Of a DNA stretch of 64,000 bases, positions 34,997-43,783 are shown piece after piece (within the stretch, counting starts at the first letter, position 1; each line of letters begins with the position of its first letter). The DNA is from Methylobacterium durans (GTDB lineage: Bacteria > Pseudomonadota > Alphaproteobacteria > Rhizobiales > Beijerinckiaceae), in assembly GCF_003173715.1 (NCBI RefSeq), contig NZ_CP029550.1, positions 1,798,001 to 1,862,000 of the forward strand, read 5' to 3'. Under the pieces are notes generated by a model. It had not been told where the DNA came from, did no database searches, and saw nothing but the letters and a program-made list of their open reading frames with translations. The position numbers were made by a program, and so were the translations under genes.

Positions 34997-35324
34997 TTGC
35001 ATGCAACGCTGTCTGACAAAGCCAGGCAGCGGTCGCAGCGCAGGCAATTTATTTATACGCGACGATCATGCGGCGGAGGCTCTCCTGTATCTCTCGTAAA
35101 TCAGCCATTAAGGAGGGTTTTCGGGACTGCTTCCGGAACCTCCGAAGCTCGATTATTATGACACGCCTCAACGTTGCGTGATTGCGTGATTGCGTGCCCG
35201 ATCGCGATCTGTTCTACATTCAGTCCATCGCTGGGGCTGTCCGTCCGGCGACCATCATCGCCGCGCCAGAGGGCCTCAGAAGCCCTCGACCTGACGAAGG
35301 TCACGTCCTGGGCGTCGAGGTGCA
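34997..35324. other. intergenic region with no recognised feature
   Basis: 328 bases without a supported gene ahead of the response regulator; presumably contains its promoter. Confidence 0.3.
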
Positions 35325-35828
35325 GTGATGGTTTCCAACGCAGACAACAGGCTCCACGGGATACTCGTCGTCGAAGACGAGTTCCTGGTCCAGATGATCG
35401 CCACTGACATACTGTCGGACGCAGGCTTCCGGCCGTTCGAGGCACATGATGCCCAAGAGGCCATGACCTTGCTGGAGGCCCGAGCCGACGTGCAGGTGCT
35501 GTTCACCGATTGGAACATGCCGGGCGACATCGACGGGCTCTGGCTTGCTCGTCTGGTTCACGAGCGCTGGCCCGCCATCGCCATCCTCCTCACCTCTGGT
35601 AAGATGTGCCCGGACCCCGGCGACCTTCCGTTGGGTGAACGCTTTGTCTCCAAGCCGTACCGGCCATCGATGTTGATCCGCGAAATCGAGAGTCTGCTCG
35701 GGCAAGATGCCGAGGCCGCTCAGGGCGCGCCCGCGCTCCCGGCGGGGATCATCATGCAGAGCCCGGCCAGTGGAGCAATCGGAGGCGGGAGTATCGCCGG
35801 CCTTCTGGCGGAGCCCGCCAAGAGCTGA
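35325..35828 (+). CDS. single-domain response regulator (receiver only)
   Basis: A 167-aa protein with one CheY-like receiver: acidic pair in LVVEDEFLVQ (E17, D18), phosphoacceptor Asp61 in LFTDWNMPGDIDG, the Thr of LLTSGK and the Lys of FVSKPYRPS. The last 45 residues are an Ala/Pro-rich tail without an output domain. It probably relays or sinks phosphate from a kinase such as the LOV-like one at 31600, an inference from proximity. The start is the ATG at 35325 within GTGATGG. Confidence 0.87.
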   Translation: MMVSNADNRLHGILVVEDEFLVQMIATDILSDAGFRPFEAHDAQEAMTLLEARADVQVLFTDWNMPGDIDGLWLARLVHERWPAIAILLTSGKMCPDPGDLPLGERFVSKPYRPSMLIREIESLLGQDAEAAQGAPALPAGIIMQSPASGAIGGGSIAGLLAEPAKS

Positions 35829-36347
35829 ACTACCGCCCGCGCTTTGCGGTCCCGCAAGACGCGGGGTGTCGAAGTACTTCTCAGGAGCACGCAAGTAGCG
35901 GCTTCAGCACAGGAGAAGCATGCTGCGGCCCTGACTACTGCAAACAGCACCGTGTCGTTCCCCGCTATCGGGGACCATTCCGACCCGACAGGCCGCCTCG
36001 GCATCGATCTCTGCCGCGATACTCTCCAATGCAGGCCGCCTTCTGAAGCGTCTCCGAGAGGCAGTTCCAATCATGCCCCGGCTCCATCTGTCGCCAGCCT
36101 GTTTTCTTGGGCAGCCCCGACATTGTGCAACGCAATCAGGAGCTTGCACGGGGGCATGACGCTTGATGAAATTCGTCACAAAATAAATCATGCCAAAATC
36201 GTTCTGTCGATCTTGAAATAAAATCTCTGAACACGACTTAGGTGCAGTGCGAAAATTTCAGAAATTCGCCTCGCCAGCTAAGATGAATTACCTTTTGTCT
36301 TAGGTATAATCACCTCGAAACCACAATTTGTAGGGAAGGAAGCTACC
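35829..36347. other. intergenic region before the phasin gene
   Basis: 519 bases with no gene that can be supported. A short frame ending MTLDEIRHKINHAKIVLSIL at 36224 is too weak to call. A TATAAT hexamer at 36305-36310 lies 38 bases before the phasin start; a matching -35 box is not clear. Confidence 0.35.
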
Positions 36348-36947
36348 ATGGCGTTCAACCAGAATTCCAACCAGAACAAGCAGTCCGATCAGAGCGGCAA
36401 GGCTGCTGACACGGCCAAGGCGACCATCGACAGGTCCGCCGAGCAGGGCAAGCAGTTCGCGGATGCTGCTCGCGACGGCGCGAACAAGATGGCCGATCTG
36501 CAGCAGCAGGCGGCTGAGAACACCAAGAGAATCGTGCAGCGGAGCGTCGAGACGACGTCTCAGCAAGCGCGTGAGGCCACCGAGCGCTTCACGAAGACGC
36601 TGGGCTTTACTGGAGAGGACAGCGAGCGTCTCGCTCGCCAGTCAAAACAGAACATGGAAGCGGTCGCACGCTGCGGCACGGTTCTGACACAAGCCTTCCA
36701 GGACGCCTCGCGCCACTGGTTCGAGCTTGGTCAGCGGCAGTGGCAGCGCAACCTCGATGGGGTGAACAAGCTGACCCGGGCCAAGTCGGTCCAGGAGTTC
36801 GCCGCGATCCAGAGTGAGCTGGCCCGCGAGAGCTTGCAGCACATCGTGCAGGACAGCCGCTCCATCACGGAGACCTCGGCGCGCGCCGTCGAGGAGGCGA
36901 GCAAGGCGTTCGCCAGTGTCGCTCAGAGCCCGACCCTCGTCCGCTGA
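36348..36947 (+). CDS. phasin family protein
   Basis: A 199-aa protein, Gln/Ala-rich and almost wholly helical. Residues 60-175 match the phasin pattern (QQQAAENTKRIVQRSVETT, QAFQDASRHWFELGQRQWQR, EFAAIQSELARESLQHIVQD). Phasins coat polyhydroxybutyrate granules. A good ribosome binding site (GGGAAGGAAG) precedes ATG 36348. A terminator follows at 37002. PHB depolymerase-like gene at 40844 lies in the same region. Confidence 0.88.
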   Translation: MAFNQNSNQNKQSDQSGKAADTAKATIDRSAEQGKQFADAARDGANKMADLQQQAAENTKRIVQRSVETTSQQAREATERFTKTLGFTGEDSERLARQSKQNMEAVARCGTVLTQAFQDASRHWFELGQRQWQRNLDGVNKLTRAKSVQEFAAIQSELARESLQHIVQDSRSITETSARAVEEASKAFASVAQSPTLVR

Positions 36948-37001
36948 GCTGCGAAAGCATCAGACCCCGGGCACAATGATCCAGGGTTCATCACAAGCCA
37001 G

Positions 37002-37033
37002 GGGGCGGTCGCTTCGGCCGCCCCTTCTCTTTT
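37002..37033 (+). terminator. Rho-independent terminator after the phasin gene
   Basis: GGGGCGG (37002-37008) pairs with CCGCCCC (37018-37024) around a nine-base loop, followed by TTCTCTTTT (37025-37033). Confidence 0.75.
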
Positions 37034-37077
37034 CCTCGGTCGCACGGGCTCCGGCGCCTCGCGGCGCGGAGCGCACC

Positions 37078-37323
37078 ATGTACAACCCTTTTGCTGTCGC
37101 CCTGCTGGCCTTAGAGGCTCAGAAGGTCGTTGAGCTGCGGTTCATGAAGCTCGCCTGGGGCGGCGCTGAGGGCTGCGCCGAAGCTCATCAGATGGTGAAC
37201 GAGAAGGTCAGCGCCTTCATCGAAGCATCCGGAACGCTGATGACGGGCGGCTCCTGCGAGACGGTGGTCGCTCGCTACCGCGAGCATGTCGCAGCCAACA
37301 CCAAGCGGCTGACCGCCGCCTAG
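37078..37323 (+). CDS. small hypothetical protein (phasin-neighbour)
   Basis: An 81-aa helical protein starting MYNPFAVALLALEAQKVVEL and ending AANTKRLTAA. The pattern (VVELRFMKLAWGGAEG, EKVSAFIEASGTLMTGG) resembles the short helical proteins of unknown function often found with phasins. ATG 37078 is chosen because the frame upstream reads through the terminator and lacks protein character. It may associate with PHB granules, but that is only a suggestion. Confidence 0.6.
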   Translation: MYNPFAVALLALEAQKVVELRFMKLAWGGAEGCAEAHQMVNEKVSAFIEASGTLMTGGSCETVVARYREHVAANTKRLTAA

Positions 37324-37393
37324 AGCGGAATGCTCTCACCACCTTCGCCGCCTGGCCGGCCGAGGCTGCCCTCCAAGACACAAGGCTCACGTC

Positions 37394-38368
37394 ATGACAC
37401 AGCGTTCCACGACACGTAGTTGGCTGGTGCCGGCCCTGCTCGGGTCCGCGGCCGCCCTTGGCGCGTCGGCGCTCTACGCTGTCTCGAAAGCGCGTGGGGC
37501 GGAGCAGCGCCATCCGCCCATTGGCAGCTTCCTGACGGTCGATGGCGTGCGCCTGCATTACGTCGAGCGTGGGCAGGGTGAGCCCCTGGTGCTCATTCAC
37601 GGCAACGGAACGATGATCCAGGACTTCTTGGTCAGCGGCATCGTCGATGAACTCGCCAAGCGCTATCGTGTCATCATCATCGATCGTCCCGGCTACGGGT
37701 ACAGCGAGCGACCGCGGGCGCTCTGGACGCCGCGAGCGCATGCAACGCTGTTCCAGAAGGCGCTACAACAGCTCGGTGTCTCGCAGGCTGTGGTGCTGGG
37801 GCATTCGTGGGGCACCTTGGTCGCGGTCGCCCTGGCGCTGCAGGCTCCTCAGCTCGTGCGCGGTCTCGTCTTAGCTTCGGGATACTACTACCCGACCCTG
37901 CGCGCCGACGTGGTCCTGTTCTCGCCACCTGCGATCCCCGTGGTCGGAGATGCGATGCGCTACACGATCTCGCCCGTGATCTCCCGGCTCCTTCTGCCGG
38001 GCCTAATCAAGGCCATGTTCGCGCCGGCCTCAGTGCCGGAGCGCTTCGACCGAGAGTTCCCGAAGGAGCTGATGTTGCGCCCCTCACAGCTGCGAGCCTC
38101 TGCTGAGGACGCGGCGCTGATGACGCCCGTCACGGTCGAGCTTCAGGAGCACTATCGCGACCTGAAGCTACCCGTCGTGATCGTCGCGGGTGCGGACGAT
38201 CAGATCGCAGATGTCGGCCGCCAGTCTGAGCGGCTGCACAGTGATTTGCCTGACAGCGAATTCATCGTCGTACCGGGCATGGGGCACATGATCCATCACC
38301 TCGCGCCCGAACAGGTCGTTCGAGCTGTGGAGCTTGCCACAATGCACGCGCGTGCCGCGGCTGCGTGA
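37394..38368 (+). CDS. alpha/beta hydrolase
   Basis: A 324-aa protein with an N-terminal hydrophobic segment (VPALLGSAAALGASALYAV), so probably anchored in or exported across the membrane. The fold is shown by EPLVLIHGNGTMIQDF (oxyanion turn), IIIDRPGYGYSERP, nucleophile elbow VVLGHSWGTLVA, the acid in IVAGADDQIADV and the His in VPGMGHMIHH. Substrate unknown; haloperoxidase/epoxide-hydrolase-like relatives are common. It is the first gene of a probable operon with the HAD and desaturase genes; the next start is 11 bases past its stop. Confidence 0.87.
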   Translation: MTQRSTTRSWLVPALLGSAAALGASALYAVSKARGAEQRHPPIGSFLTVDGVRLHYVERGQGEPLVLIHGNGTMIQDFLVSGIVDELAKRYRVIIIDRPGYGYSERPRALWTPRAHATLFQKALQQLGVSQAVVLGHSWGTLVAVALALQAPQLVRGLVLASGYYYPTLRADVVLFSPPAIPVVGDAMRYTISPVISRLLLPGLIKAMFAPASVPERFDREFPKELMLRPSQLRASAEDAALMTPVTVELQEHYRDLKLPVVIVAGADDQIADVGRQSERLHSDLPDSEFIVVPGMGHMIHHLAPEQVVRAVELATMHARAAAA

Positions 38369-38379
38369 GGGAGAGATCA

Positions 38380-39054
38380 ATGCGTGTCGAGGCCTGCTTC
38401 CTGTTCGATTTGGACGGCACTCTCGTCGATAGCGTCTACCAGCACGTGCTCGCTTGGAGCCAAGCGCTTGACCAGGAGGGGATCCCTTTGTCCGTCTGGC
38501 GGATCCACCGCAAGATCGGCATGAGCGGCGGCCTCTTCACGAACCAGCTTCTGCGAGAAACGGGACAGGAAATCAGTGAGGAGCGCATCGCGCGCCTGGG
38601 TCGCCTGCATGCCAAAGCGTACGGACGATTGTCCTCGCAGATCCGTCCACTGCCCGGCGCACGCGCGCTTCTGGCCAATCTCAACGAGGCCGGCATCCCC
38701 TGGGCTATCGCCACGAGCGGCCGTATGGAGACGGCCCGAGTGAACCTGGCAGCCCTAGACGTCGATCCCGACCACGTACCGGTGGTGACGCGCGATATGG
38801 TGAAGTACGCCAAGCCCGACCCAGATCTCTTCCTGGCCGCCGCTGAGAGGCTCGGCAAGGCGATCGAGACGGCCGTGATCGTGGGAGACTCGATCTGGGA
38901 CATGCTGGCGACACGTCGCTGCCGTGGGCTCGGTGTCGGCCTGCTTTCGGGTGGTTACGGAGCGGACGAGCTGGAGCGGTCCGGGGCCGTGCGGGTCTAT
39001 GAGGACCCGGCCGATCTGCTCAAACACCTCGATGAAGTAGGAGGAAGACGCTGA
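38380..39054 (+). CDS. HAD-superfamily hydrolase (phosphoglycolate phosphatase-like)
   Basis: A 224-aa protein with HAD motif I FLFDLDGTLVDS (nucleophile Asp), motif II IATSGRM, motif III Lys in VKYAKPDPDLF and motif IV VIVGDSIWDM. The helical cap between residues 18 and 80 is that of the PGP/beta-phosphoglucomutase subclass. ATG 38380 follows GGGAGAG; GTG 38365 overlaps the previous stop and is less likely. It dephosphorylates a small phosphate ester; the substrate is not evident. Confidence 0.87.
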   Translation: MRVEACFLFDLDGTLVDSVYQHVLAWSQALDQEGIPLSVWRIHRKIGMSGGLFTNQLLRETGQEISEERIARLGRLHAKAYGRLSSQIRPLPGARALLANLNEAGIPWAIATSGRMETARVNLAALDVDPDHVPVVTRDMVKYAKPDPDLFLAAAERLGKAIETAVIVGDSIWDMLATRRCRGLGVGLLSGGYGADELERSGAVRVYEDPADLLKHLDEVGGRR

Positions 39055-39068
39055 TTTCGAGAACCCGG

Positions 39069-40151
39069 ATGGCAACACCGCCTTGCCATGACGGCAATCC
39101 GATGAGCGGTCCGCACGATTGTGGGTCAGACCGGGAGCACGCCGCAGCGACCGCGCGCGAAGTTGCCCGCCACTGCGCGTCCTATCGTGAGCCTGTTCGT
39201 AGGCTTGCCCGGTGGCAGATCGCTAACACCTTGCTGCCGTACCTGGCGCTCTGCACCTTCATGCTCTGCATAGCCGCGAACGGTTACGAGCTCTTTATGT
39301 TGCCGCTCGCGGTGCCGGCTGGAGGCCTCCTCGTCCGGCTGTTCATCATACAGCACGATTGCGGGCACGGCTCGTTCCTGCCCTCCCGCGCCGCCAACGA
39401 TTGGCTCGGGCGTGCTCTGAGCATTTTGACGGTGACACCCTACGACAGCTGGAAGCGGGCGCACGCCCTGCACCACGCCTCCACCGGTGACCTGAGCCGC
39501 CGCGGAACAGGAGACGTTCACACCCTGACCGTGCGTGAGTACCTCGCCCTGTCGCGCCTGGGCCGGCTTCGATACCGCCTCTATCGCAACCCGCTCATCC
39601 TGATCGTACTTGGTTCGCCTCTCAACTTCCTCGTCCTGCAGCGGCTTCCGTCCGGCGTGGGCCTGCCGTGGCTCATGGCTTGGCGGGACGTGCTGGCTCT
39701 CGACATCTTCCTGGTCGCCGTGATGGCCGCGCTCGCGTTCGCGACTGGCGGGATCGGGTCGGTGCTGTGGGTGTTCCTGCCGGTGATCAGCGTCGCCGCC
39801 TGGATCGGCGGCTGGCTGTTCTATGTCCAGCACCAATACGAGGAGACCGTCTGGGAGGAGGCAGAGGCCTGGGATTTCCACCGCGCGGCACTCGGCGGCA
39901 GTTCGTACTATGTCCTGCCGCGCGTTCTGCAATGGTTCACCGGCAACGTCGGCCTGCATCACGTCCATCACCTGAACAGCCGCATCCCGAACTACCGGCT
40001 TCAGGAATGCCTGGACGGCCACGCGCTGCTCGGACAGGTGGGCCGACTGACGCTGCGCGACAGCCTAGGTTGCGTCGGGCTGGCACTCTGGGACGAGGAT
40101 GCCCGCAAGCTCGTCGGGTTCTCACGCCTGCGCACGCTCCAGCCAGCCTGA
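39069..40151 (+). CDS. membrane fatty acid desaturase (DesA type)
   Basis: A 360-aa membrane protein with the three histidine boxes of di-iron desaturases: HDCGHGSF, HALHHASTGD and HHVHHLNSRIPNY. Four hydrophobic segments surround them (LLPYLALCTFMLCIAANGYE and others). It introduces a double bond into membrane acyl chains, commonly to keep fluidity in the cold. ATG 39069 or 39102. It follows the HAD gene by 14 bases. Together with the cold-shock gene it suggests temperature-response cargo. Confidence 0.88.
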   Translation: MATPPCHDGNPMSGPHDCGSDREHAAATAREVARHCASYREPVRRLARWQIANTLLPYLALCTFMLCIAANGYELFMLPLAVPAGGLLVRLFIIQHDCGHGSFLPSRAANDWLGRALSILTVTPYDSWKRAHALHHASTGDLSRRGTGDVHTLTVREYLALSRLGRLRYRLYRNPLILIVLGSPLNFLVLQRLPSGVGLPWLMAWRDVLALDIFLVAVMAALAFATGGIGSVLWVFLPVISVAAWIGGWLFYVQHQYEETVWEEAEAWDFHRAALGGSSYYVLPRVLQWFTGNVGLHHVHHLNSRIPNYRLQECLDGHALLGQVGRLTLRDSLGCVGLALWDEDARKLVGFSRLRTLQPA

Positions 40152-40312
40152 GAGCGGCCAGGATCATCACATTGGTCGAGCAGAGCCAAACCTCGTCCAG
40201 GATGCGCTCCTACCAGGTGCACTTCCTGGCGAAGTGCTGCACGCTCGATAACTGAGCACCAACTCGGAGCGCATGGCCGAACTCGTAAACGCGTACCTGC
40301 CCCGCGTTTCGT

Positions 40313-40325
40313 GTTGCAGTGCAAC
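40313..40325. promoter_or_regulatory. palindrome GTTGC-N3-GCAAC
   Basis: GTTGCAGTGCAAC is a near-perfect palindrome with the same TGC-N3-GCAAC core as the sites at 42797 and 45576. It lies 122 bases before the secreted-protein gene at 40447. Possibly a regulator-binding site; PHB regulators of the PhaR family prefer TGC/GCA-rich palindromes. Confidence 0.4.
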
Positions 40326-40446
40326 GTAAGGGAGCGCGGCCCGTTGTGTGAGAGCTACCCTCGCATCGATCGGTGAGGGACGGCATCGGGTGTTCGCTCG
40401 TCGGGCGAAGCTGCGGTGCTGCCACCTGACTGAAAGTTCTTTCCCG

Positions 40447-40800
40447 ATGCGCTTCGCAGCCACTCTCACGGCCCTCGCTCTGGCCCTCGCACCATTTCCG
40501 ACGATGGCCTCCTCCTGCGCCGAGCAAATCGGGACGATCGAGCGCCGCCTCGACAGTGCCGGCGCCGTCGAAGTCACCGGCCTGCAGGCGGGTCATACCC
40601 TTCAGACCGGCTCACCCCGGGGCGTGCAGGCCGTTCGCCTCGGCGCCCCGAGCGACCCCGACATGATCTCAACGGCCGACCGCGTGGCAGGGGCCAGAAC
40701 CCTCATCATCCGCGCGGGCGACGAAGACAGGCGGGGCGACAAGCGCGCCTGCGAGAACACCATGACCGAGGCCAAGGGGATGATTGGCGCTCTGCCGTAG
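40447..40800 (+). CDS. small secreted hypothetical protein
   Basis: A 117-aa protein with a clear signal peptide, MRFAATLTALALALAPFPTM then ASSC. Two cysteines (CAEQIGTIERRLD and RACENTM) bracket the mature part and may form a disulphide. No family is recognised. ATG 40447 is chosen because it begins the signal peptide; the frame is open from 40348. The stop lies 43 bases before the PHB depolymerase-like start. Confidence 0.6.
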   Translation: MRFAATLTALALALAPFPTMASSCAEQIGTIERRLDSAGAVEVTGLQAGHTLQTGSPRGVQAVRLGAPSDPDMISTADRVAGARTLIIRAGDEDRRGDKRACENTMTEAKGMIGALP

Positions 40801-40843
40801 CCTCACCCCATCGCAGCAGGTAGCCCCCCACGAAAGCACAGTG

Positions 40844-41759
40844 ATGAGCAGACAGCTCGGGATCGCCTCGACAGAGATGCTGGGGCAAGCCATCGACCGA
40901 CCCCGCGCCCTGGCACGCCGGTTCGGCAATACGGCCGGGAGCCGAGCCTACGACGTGTTCGTTCCGTCTGGATATGAGGGAGCCCCTCTTCCTCTAGTGG
41001 TGATGCTGCATGGCTGCTCGCAGTCATCGCGCGACTTCGCCATCGGCACGGGAATGGACCGGTTGGCGGAGGAGCAAGGTTTCTTCGTTGCCTATCCGGA
41101 CCAGCCAAGATCGGCCAACATCGCCAAGAGCTGGAACTGGTTCAAGGACGAGCACCAGAGACGCGACCGAGGCGAACCGTCCATTCTCGCCGGCCTTACG
41201 TGTGAAATTGTGAGTGAGTTCAACATCGATCCGACACGGGTCTACGTCGCCGGACTGTCCTCGGGTGGCGCAGCCGCCGCGGTCATGGCGATGACGTACC
41301 CGGACATCTACGCGGCCGTCGGGATCCACTCCGGGCTGGCGTTCGGTTCGGCCGGCTCGATGTCTGAAGCTTTGTCCGCCATGCGGCGAGGCGCCTTGCT
41401 CCGGCCAAGGCAAGCAACGCGTTCGGTGCCGACCATCGTCTTCCACGGAGATCGCGACACGACCGTCTCACCGGTCAACGGAGAACAAGCTATCGCCCAG
41501 GCGCAACCCGATGTGGACCTGACCATTGCCACCATCGAGGGTCGCTCCAGCGGCGGAGTGGCCTACACCCAGACCGTCCTGACCGAACCGGGCGGTGTGT
41601 GGTCGTCGGAGCAATGGGGTCCTGCACGGCGCCGGTCACGCCTGGGCTGGCGGCCACCCAGCCGGCTCCCACACCGATCCGACAGGTCCCGATGCCAGTC
41701 GCGAGATACTACGGTTCTTCATGTCCCACGCGAAGAGCGGCGGAGCGCGACGACACTGA
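40844..41759 (+). pseudogene. PHB depolymerase / LpqC-type esterase with frameshift
   Basis: The protein begins MSRQLGIASTEML and has the esterase motifs LVVMLHGCSQSSRDFA, the lipase box AGLSSGGAAAAVMA and the acid region FHGDRDTTVSP. At the GGGG run 41616-41619 the frame changes and runs on to 41797 as an unrelated Arg-rich tail. Removing one G restores the family's ending (VLHGAGHAWAGGHPAGS, with the catalytic His in GHAWAGG) and a stop at 41757-41759, 12 bases before the next gene. As given, the product would lack its catalytic His. A sequencing error is equally possible. Corrected length 304 aa. Confidence 0.85.
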
Positions 41760-41771
41760 CTGCCTTCCTGG

Positions 41772-42668
41772 ATGAACCAGACCGAAGCGGTTCCTGAGGA
41801 GCGTCCCTTGGTCGATCTACGCATCCATCACCGGACGACCTACCGCTACAGGCAGCCGGTCGGGCTGGGGCCACACCGGCTGATGCTCCGCCCGAGGGAG
41901 GCCCGGGACCTGAGGCTCCTGTCGAGCGAGATCATGGTGACGCCGGATGCGGCTGTGAGCTGGGCCAACGACGTTGCCGGGAACGCGGTCGCGACAGTCA
42001 CCTTCGGAACACCGTCCGACACGCTCGTCATCGACAGCGTCGCGCACGTCGAGATTTTGGCACTCACCTATCCGGTCTTCGACATCGCCGCTTCGGCCAT
42101 CTCGTTTCCCTTCCGGTACTCTGACGACGAGTGGACGGACCTTGGAGCACTCACCGTGCGGCAGTACCCTGATGGGGAGCGCCTGCAGAGATGGGCCCAG
42201 GGATTCGTTGCGGGCTACCCCACCGACACCCTCTCGCTCCTCAAGGACATCAATGCCGGTGTGGGTGGTGGCATCACCTACCAGGCCCGGGAGGACGAGG
42301 GCACACAGTCGCCGGACCAAACCTTATCGTCGGGTCTGGGCTCCTGCCGGGATCTTGCCACGCTCTTCGTTGAGGCGGTCCGTAGTCTCGGCTTCGGTGC
42401 ACGGGTCGTCTCGGGCTATCTCCATGACCCCACGCGCGCACTGCTCGGCTCGGCCGATGCCGGTTCTACCCATGCCTGGAGCGAGGTCTACCTGCCCAGC
42501 GCAGGCTGGGTCACCTTCGATCCAACGAACTGCAGCGTGGGCGGTGCGAACCTCATCCCGGTCGCCGTGGCGCGCGACATCCGCCAGGCCATGCCGGTGA
42601 TGGGCAGCTTCATCGGGCCCGCCGATGCCTTCCTGGATATGTCCGTCGCTGTCCAGATTGCCGACTGA
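41772..42668 (+). CDS. transglutaminase-like family protein
   Basis: A 298-aa protein. The N-terminal beta domain ([20 protein letters not shown]) is the bacterial transglutaminase N-domain. The catalytic core has Cys in [17 protein letters not shown], His in [11 protein letters not shown] and Asp in GWVTFDPTN. Such proteins are cysteine proteases or amidases of unknown substrate in bacteria. It begins 12 bases after the corrected esterase stop, so probably forms an operon with it. Confidence 0.87.
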   Translation: MNQTEAVPEERPLVDLRIHHRTTYRYRQPVGLGPHRLMLRPREARDLRLLSSEIMVTPDAAVSWANDVAGNAVATVTFGTPSDTLVIDSVAHVEILALTYPVFDIAASAISFPFRYSDDEWTDLGALTVRQYPDGERLQRWAQGFVAGYPTDTLSLLKDINAGVGGGITYQAREDEGTQSPDQTLSSGLGSCRDLATLFVEAVRSLGFGARVVSGYLHDPTRALLGSADAGSTHAWSEVYLPSAGWVTFDPTNCSVGGANLIPVAVARDIRQAMPVMGSFIGPADAFLDMSVAVQIAD

Positions 42669-42796
42669 CGCAGCGCTGGGGCCGCTTCTGGCAGACAACA
42701 ACCCTGGCCTTCAACAGCCGGCGGAAAGGCTTCAAGCTCCCTCAGCGTCCACTATGACGCAGGCGAGGAACCCATTAGCCAACACACCCGTTTTCA

Positions 42797-42830
42797 TTGT
42801 GCGACGCAACATAGCCGCCGAGGAGCGATA
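42797..42830 (+). promoter_or_regulatory. promoter-like segment, copy 1 (truncated by a mobile element)
   Basis: TTGTGCGACGCAACAT (42797-42812) followed by AGCCGCCGAGGAGCG is nearly the same as 45576-45606, over about 45 bases including the preceding GTTTTC. At 45576 the block leads to a ribosome binding site and a start codon. Here the inserted element at 42832 follows directly, so its original gene is lost. Confidence 0.5.
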
Positions 42831-42831
42831 T

Positions 42832-43247
42832 TGACCTGACCGGCATTTTGGACCGTGCCAGTTGCGAGGCTACTGCATGGTAGCGGCCATGGGTCGGCGG
42901 AAGGCCAGCTCCGGGAAGCTGACGGGCGCGGGCGGCCGGTAGCCCAGCGACGAATGCGGCCGGACGCGGTTGGAGCTGGTGTGCCAAAGCCCGATCACAG
43001 CTTGTGCCTCTTTGAGCGAGTAGAAGATCTCTTGGCGCAGGCACTCGTCGCGTAGCTCTGCTCGCAGATGCCCGCCTCTTTGCAGGCAACGGCGATGCTC
43101 TTGCCCCTGGGCTGTCTGCACCTCGATCTGGCGCAGCGTCAGTACCACCTGCTCGGCACTCGGCCTCTGTCCTCGCCTCATCTCCAGCTCCTCCGGTCCT
43201 GGCTGATCCTCGCAATCAGCCCGGTCCAAAGCCAGCCGGTCAGGTCA
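42832..43247. mobile_element. internally deleted IS3-family (IS407-type) element with both ends
   Basis: TGACCTGACCGGC at 42832 is repeated inverted at 43247, and both arms continue with TTTGGACCG, so both terminal repeats are intact. Inside, read on the minus strand, the start of orfA (RRGQRPSAEQVVLTLRQIEV, then a frame-shifted copy of the helix) joins directly to the end of the orfB integrase domain (LRDECLRQEIFYSLKEAQAV, RPHSSLGYRPPAP). The DDE core is gone. The 416-bp unit is thus a non-autonomous, MITE-like derivative. No target duplication was found. Confidence 0.75.
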
Positions 43248-43404
43248 CTCCCGCCGGGCGTCGGCGGCTGCGTCAGGTGGAAGTGCTTGCGGTCGCTTGT
43301 GACGGTCTCAGCCAGCCCGTCGATAGCGCCCACGATCTCGCTCGCAGCCACGTAGACCAGCGAGTTGATTGGCGCGTCAGGACACGCGACCTCAACCCCG
43401 CCAA

Positions 43405-43647
43405 TCAGGCAGCGTCCAGCCATGTGGTCGACAAGGTGACGGTCGCCGTGAGCACGACATCATCGCTCTCGTCGCGCACCGTCGCACCAAGGCGGCTGTG
43501 CATGTGTTCGAGCGGACGTTCCCTCGCCACGTCGCAGAGCAGCCTCAGCGCGCACTCGCTCACCGCGTCCGGGCCCACACACTCCTGCCCGCGGGTGTCG
43601 CGCGACGAGAACTTGCTGTTGTGAATGTCGAAGAAGTAGCGTGCCAC
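43405..43647 (-). CDS. DUF6894 family small protein
   Basis: An 80-aa protein starting MARYFFDIHNSKFSSRDTRG with an acidic turn and the Cys/Leu-rich helix ECALRLLCDVARERP, the DUF6894 pattern; it is a distant paralogue of the protein at 9365. Function unknown. It lies downstream of the Crp/Fnr gene on the same strand, 137 bases away. Confidence 0.7.
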   Translation of the reverse strand: MARYFFDIHNSKFSSRDTRGQECVGPDAVSECALRLLCDVARERPLEHMHSRLGATVRDESDDVVLTATVTLSTTWLDAA

Positions 43648-43783
43648 ATGGCTCTCCGCAGGTCATCGGCGGGAGCACACGCCTCTCTCAGCGGCTGATT
43701 GCCAGGGATCGGATCAGCGGTGAGCCACCTTAGGCCCTGCTCAGCCACATAGCCACGCAATTCGCCGGAGTGGCCCGCGATCC

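Noticed and set aside
35844..36221. 125-codon frame before the phasin gene
   Set aside because: Only the last 20 residues look protein-like; the rest has irregular composition and no start signal.
43178..43423. 81-codon minus-strand frame between the IS407-like remnant and the DUF6894 gene
   Set aside because: It overlaps the inverted repeat of the mobile remnant and the end of the DUF6894 gene and shows no family features; it could be real but cannot be supported.
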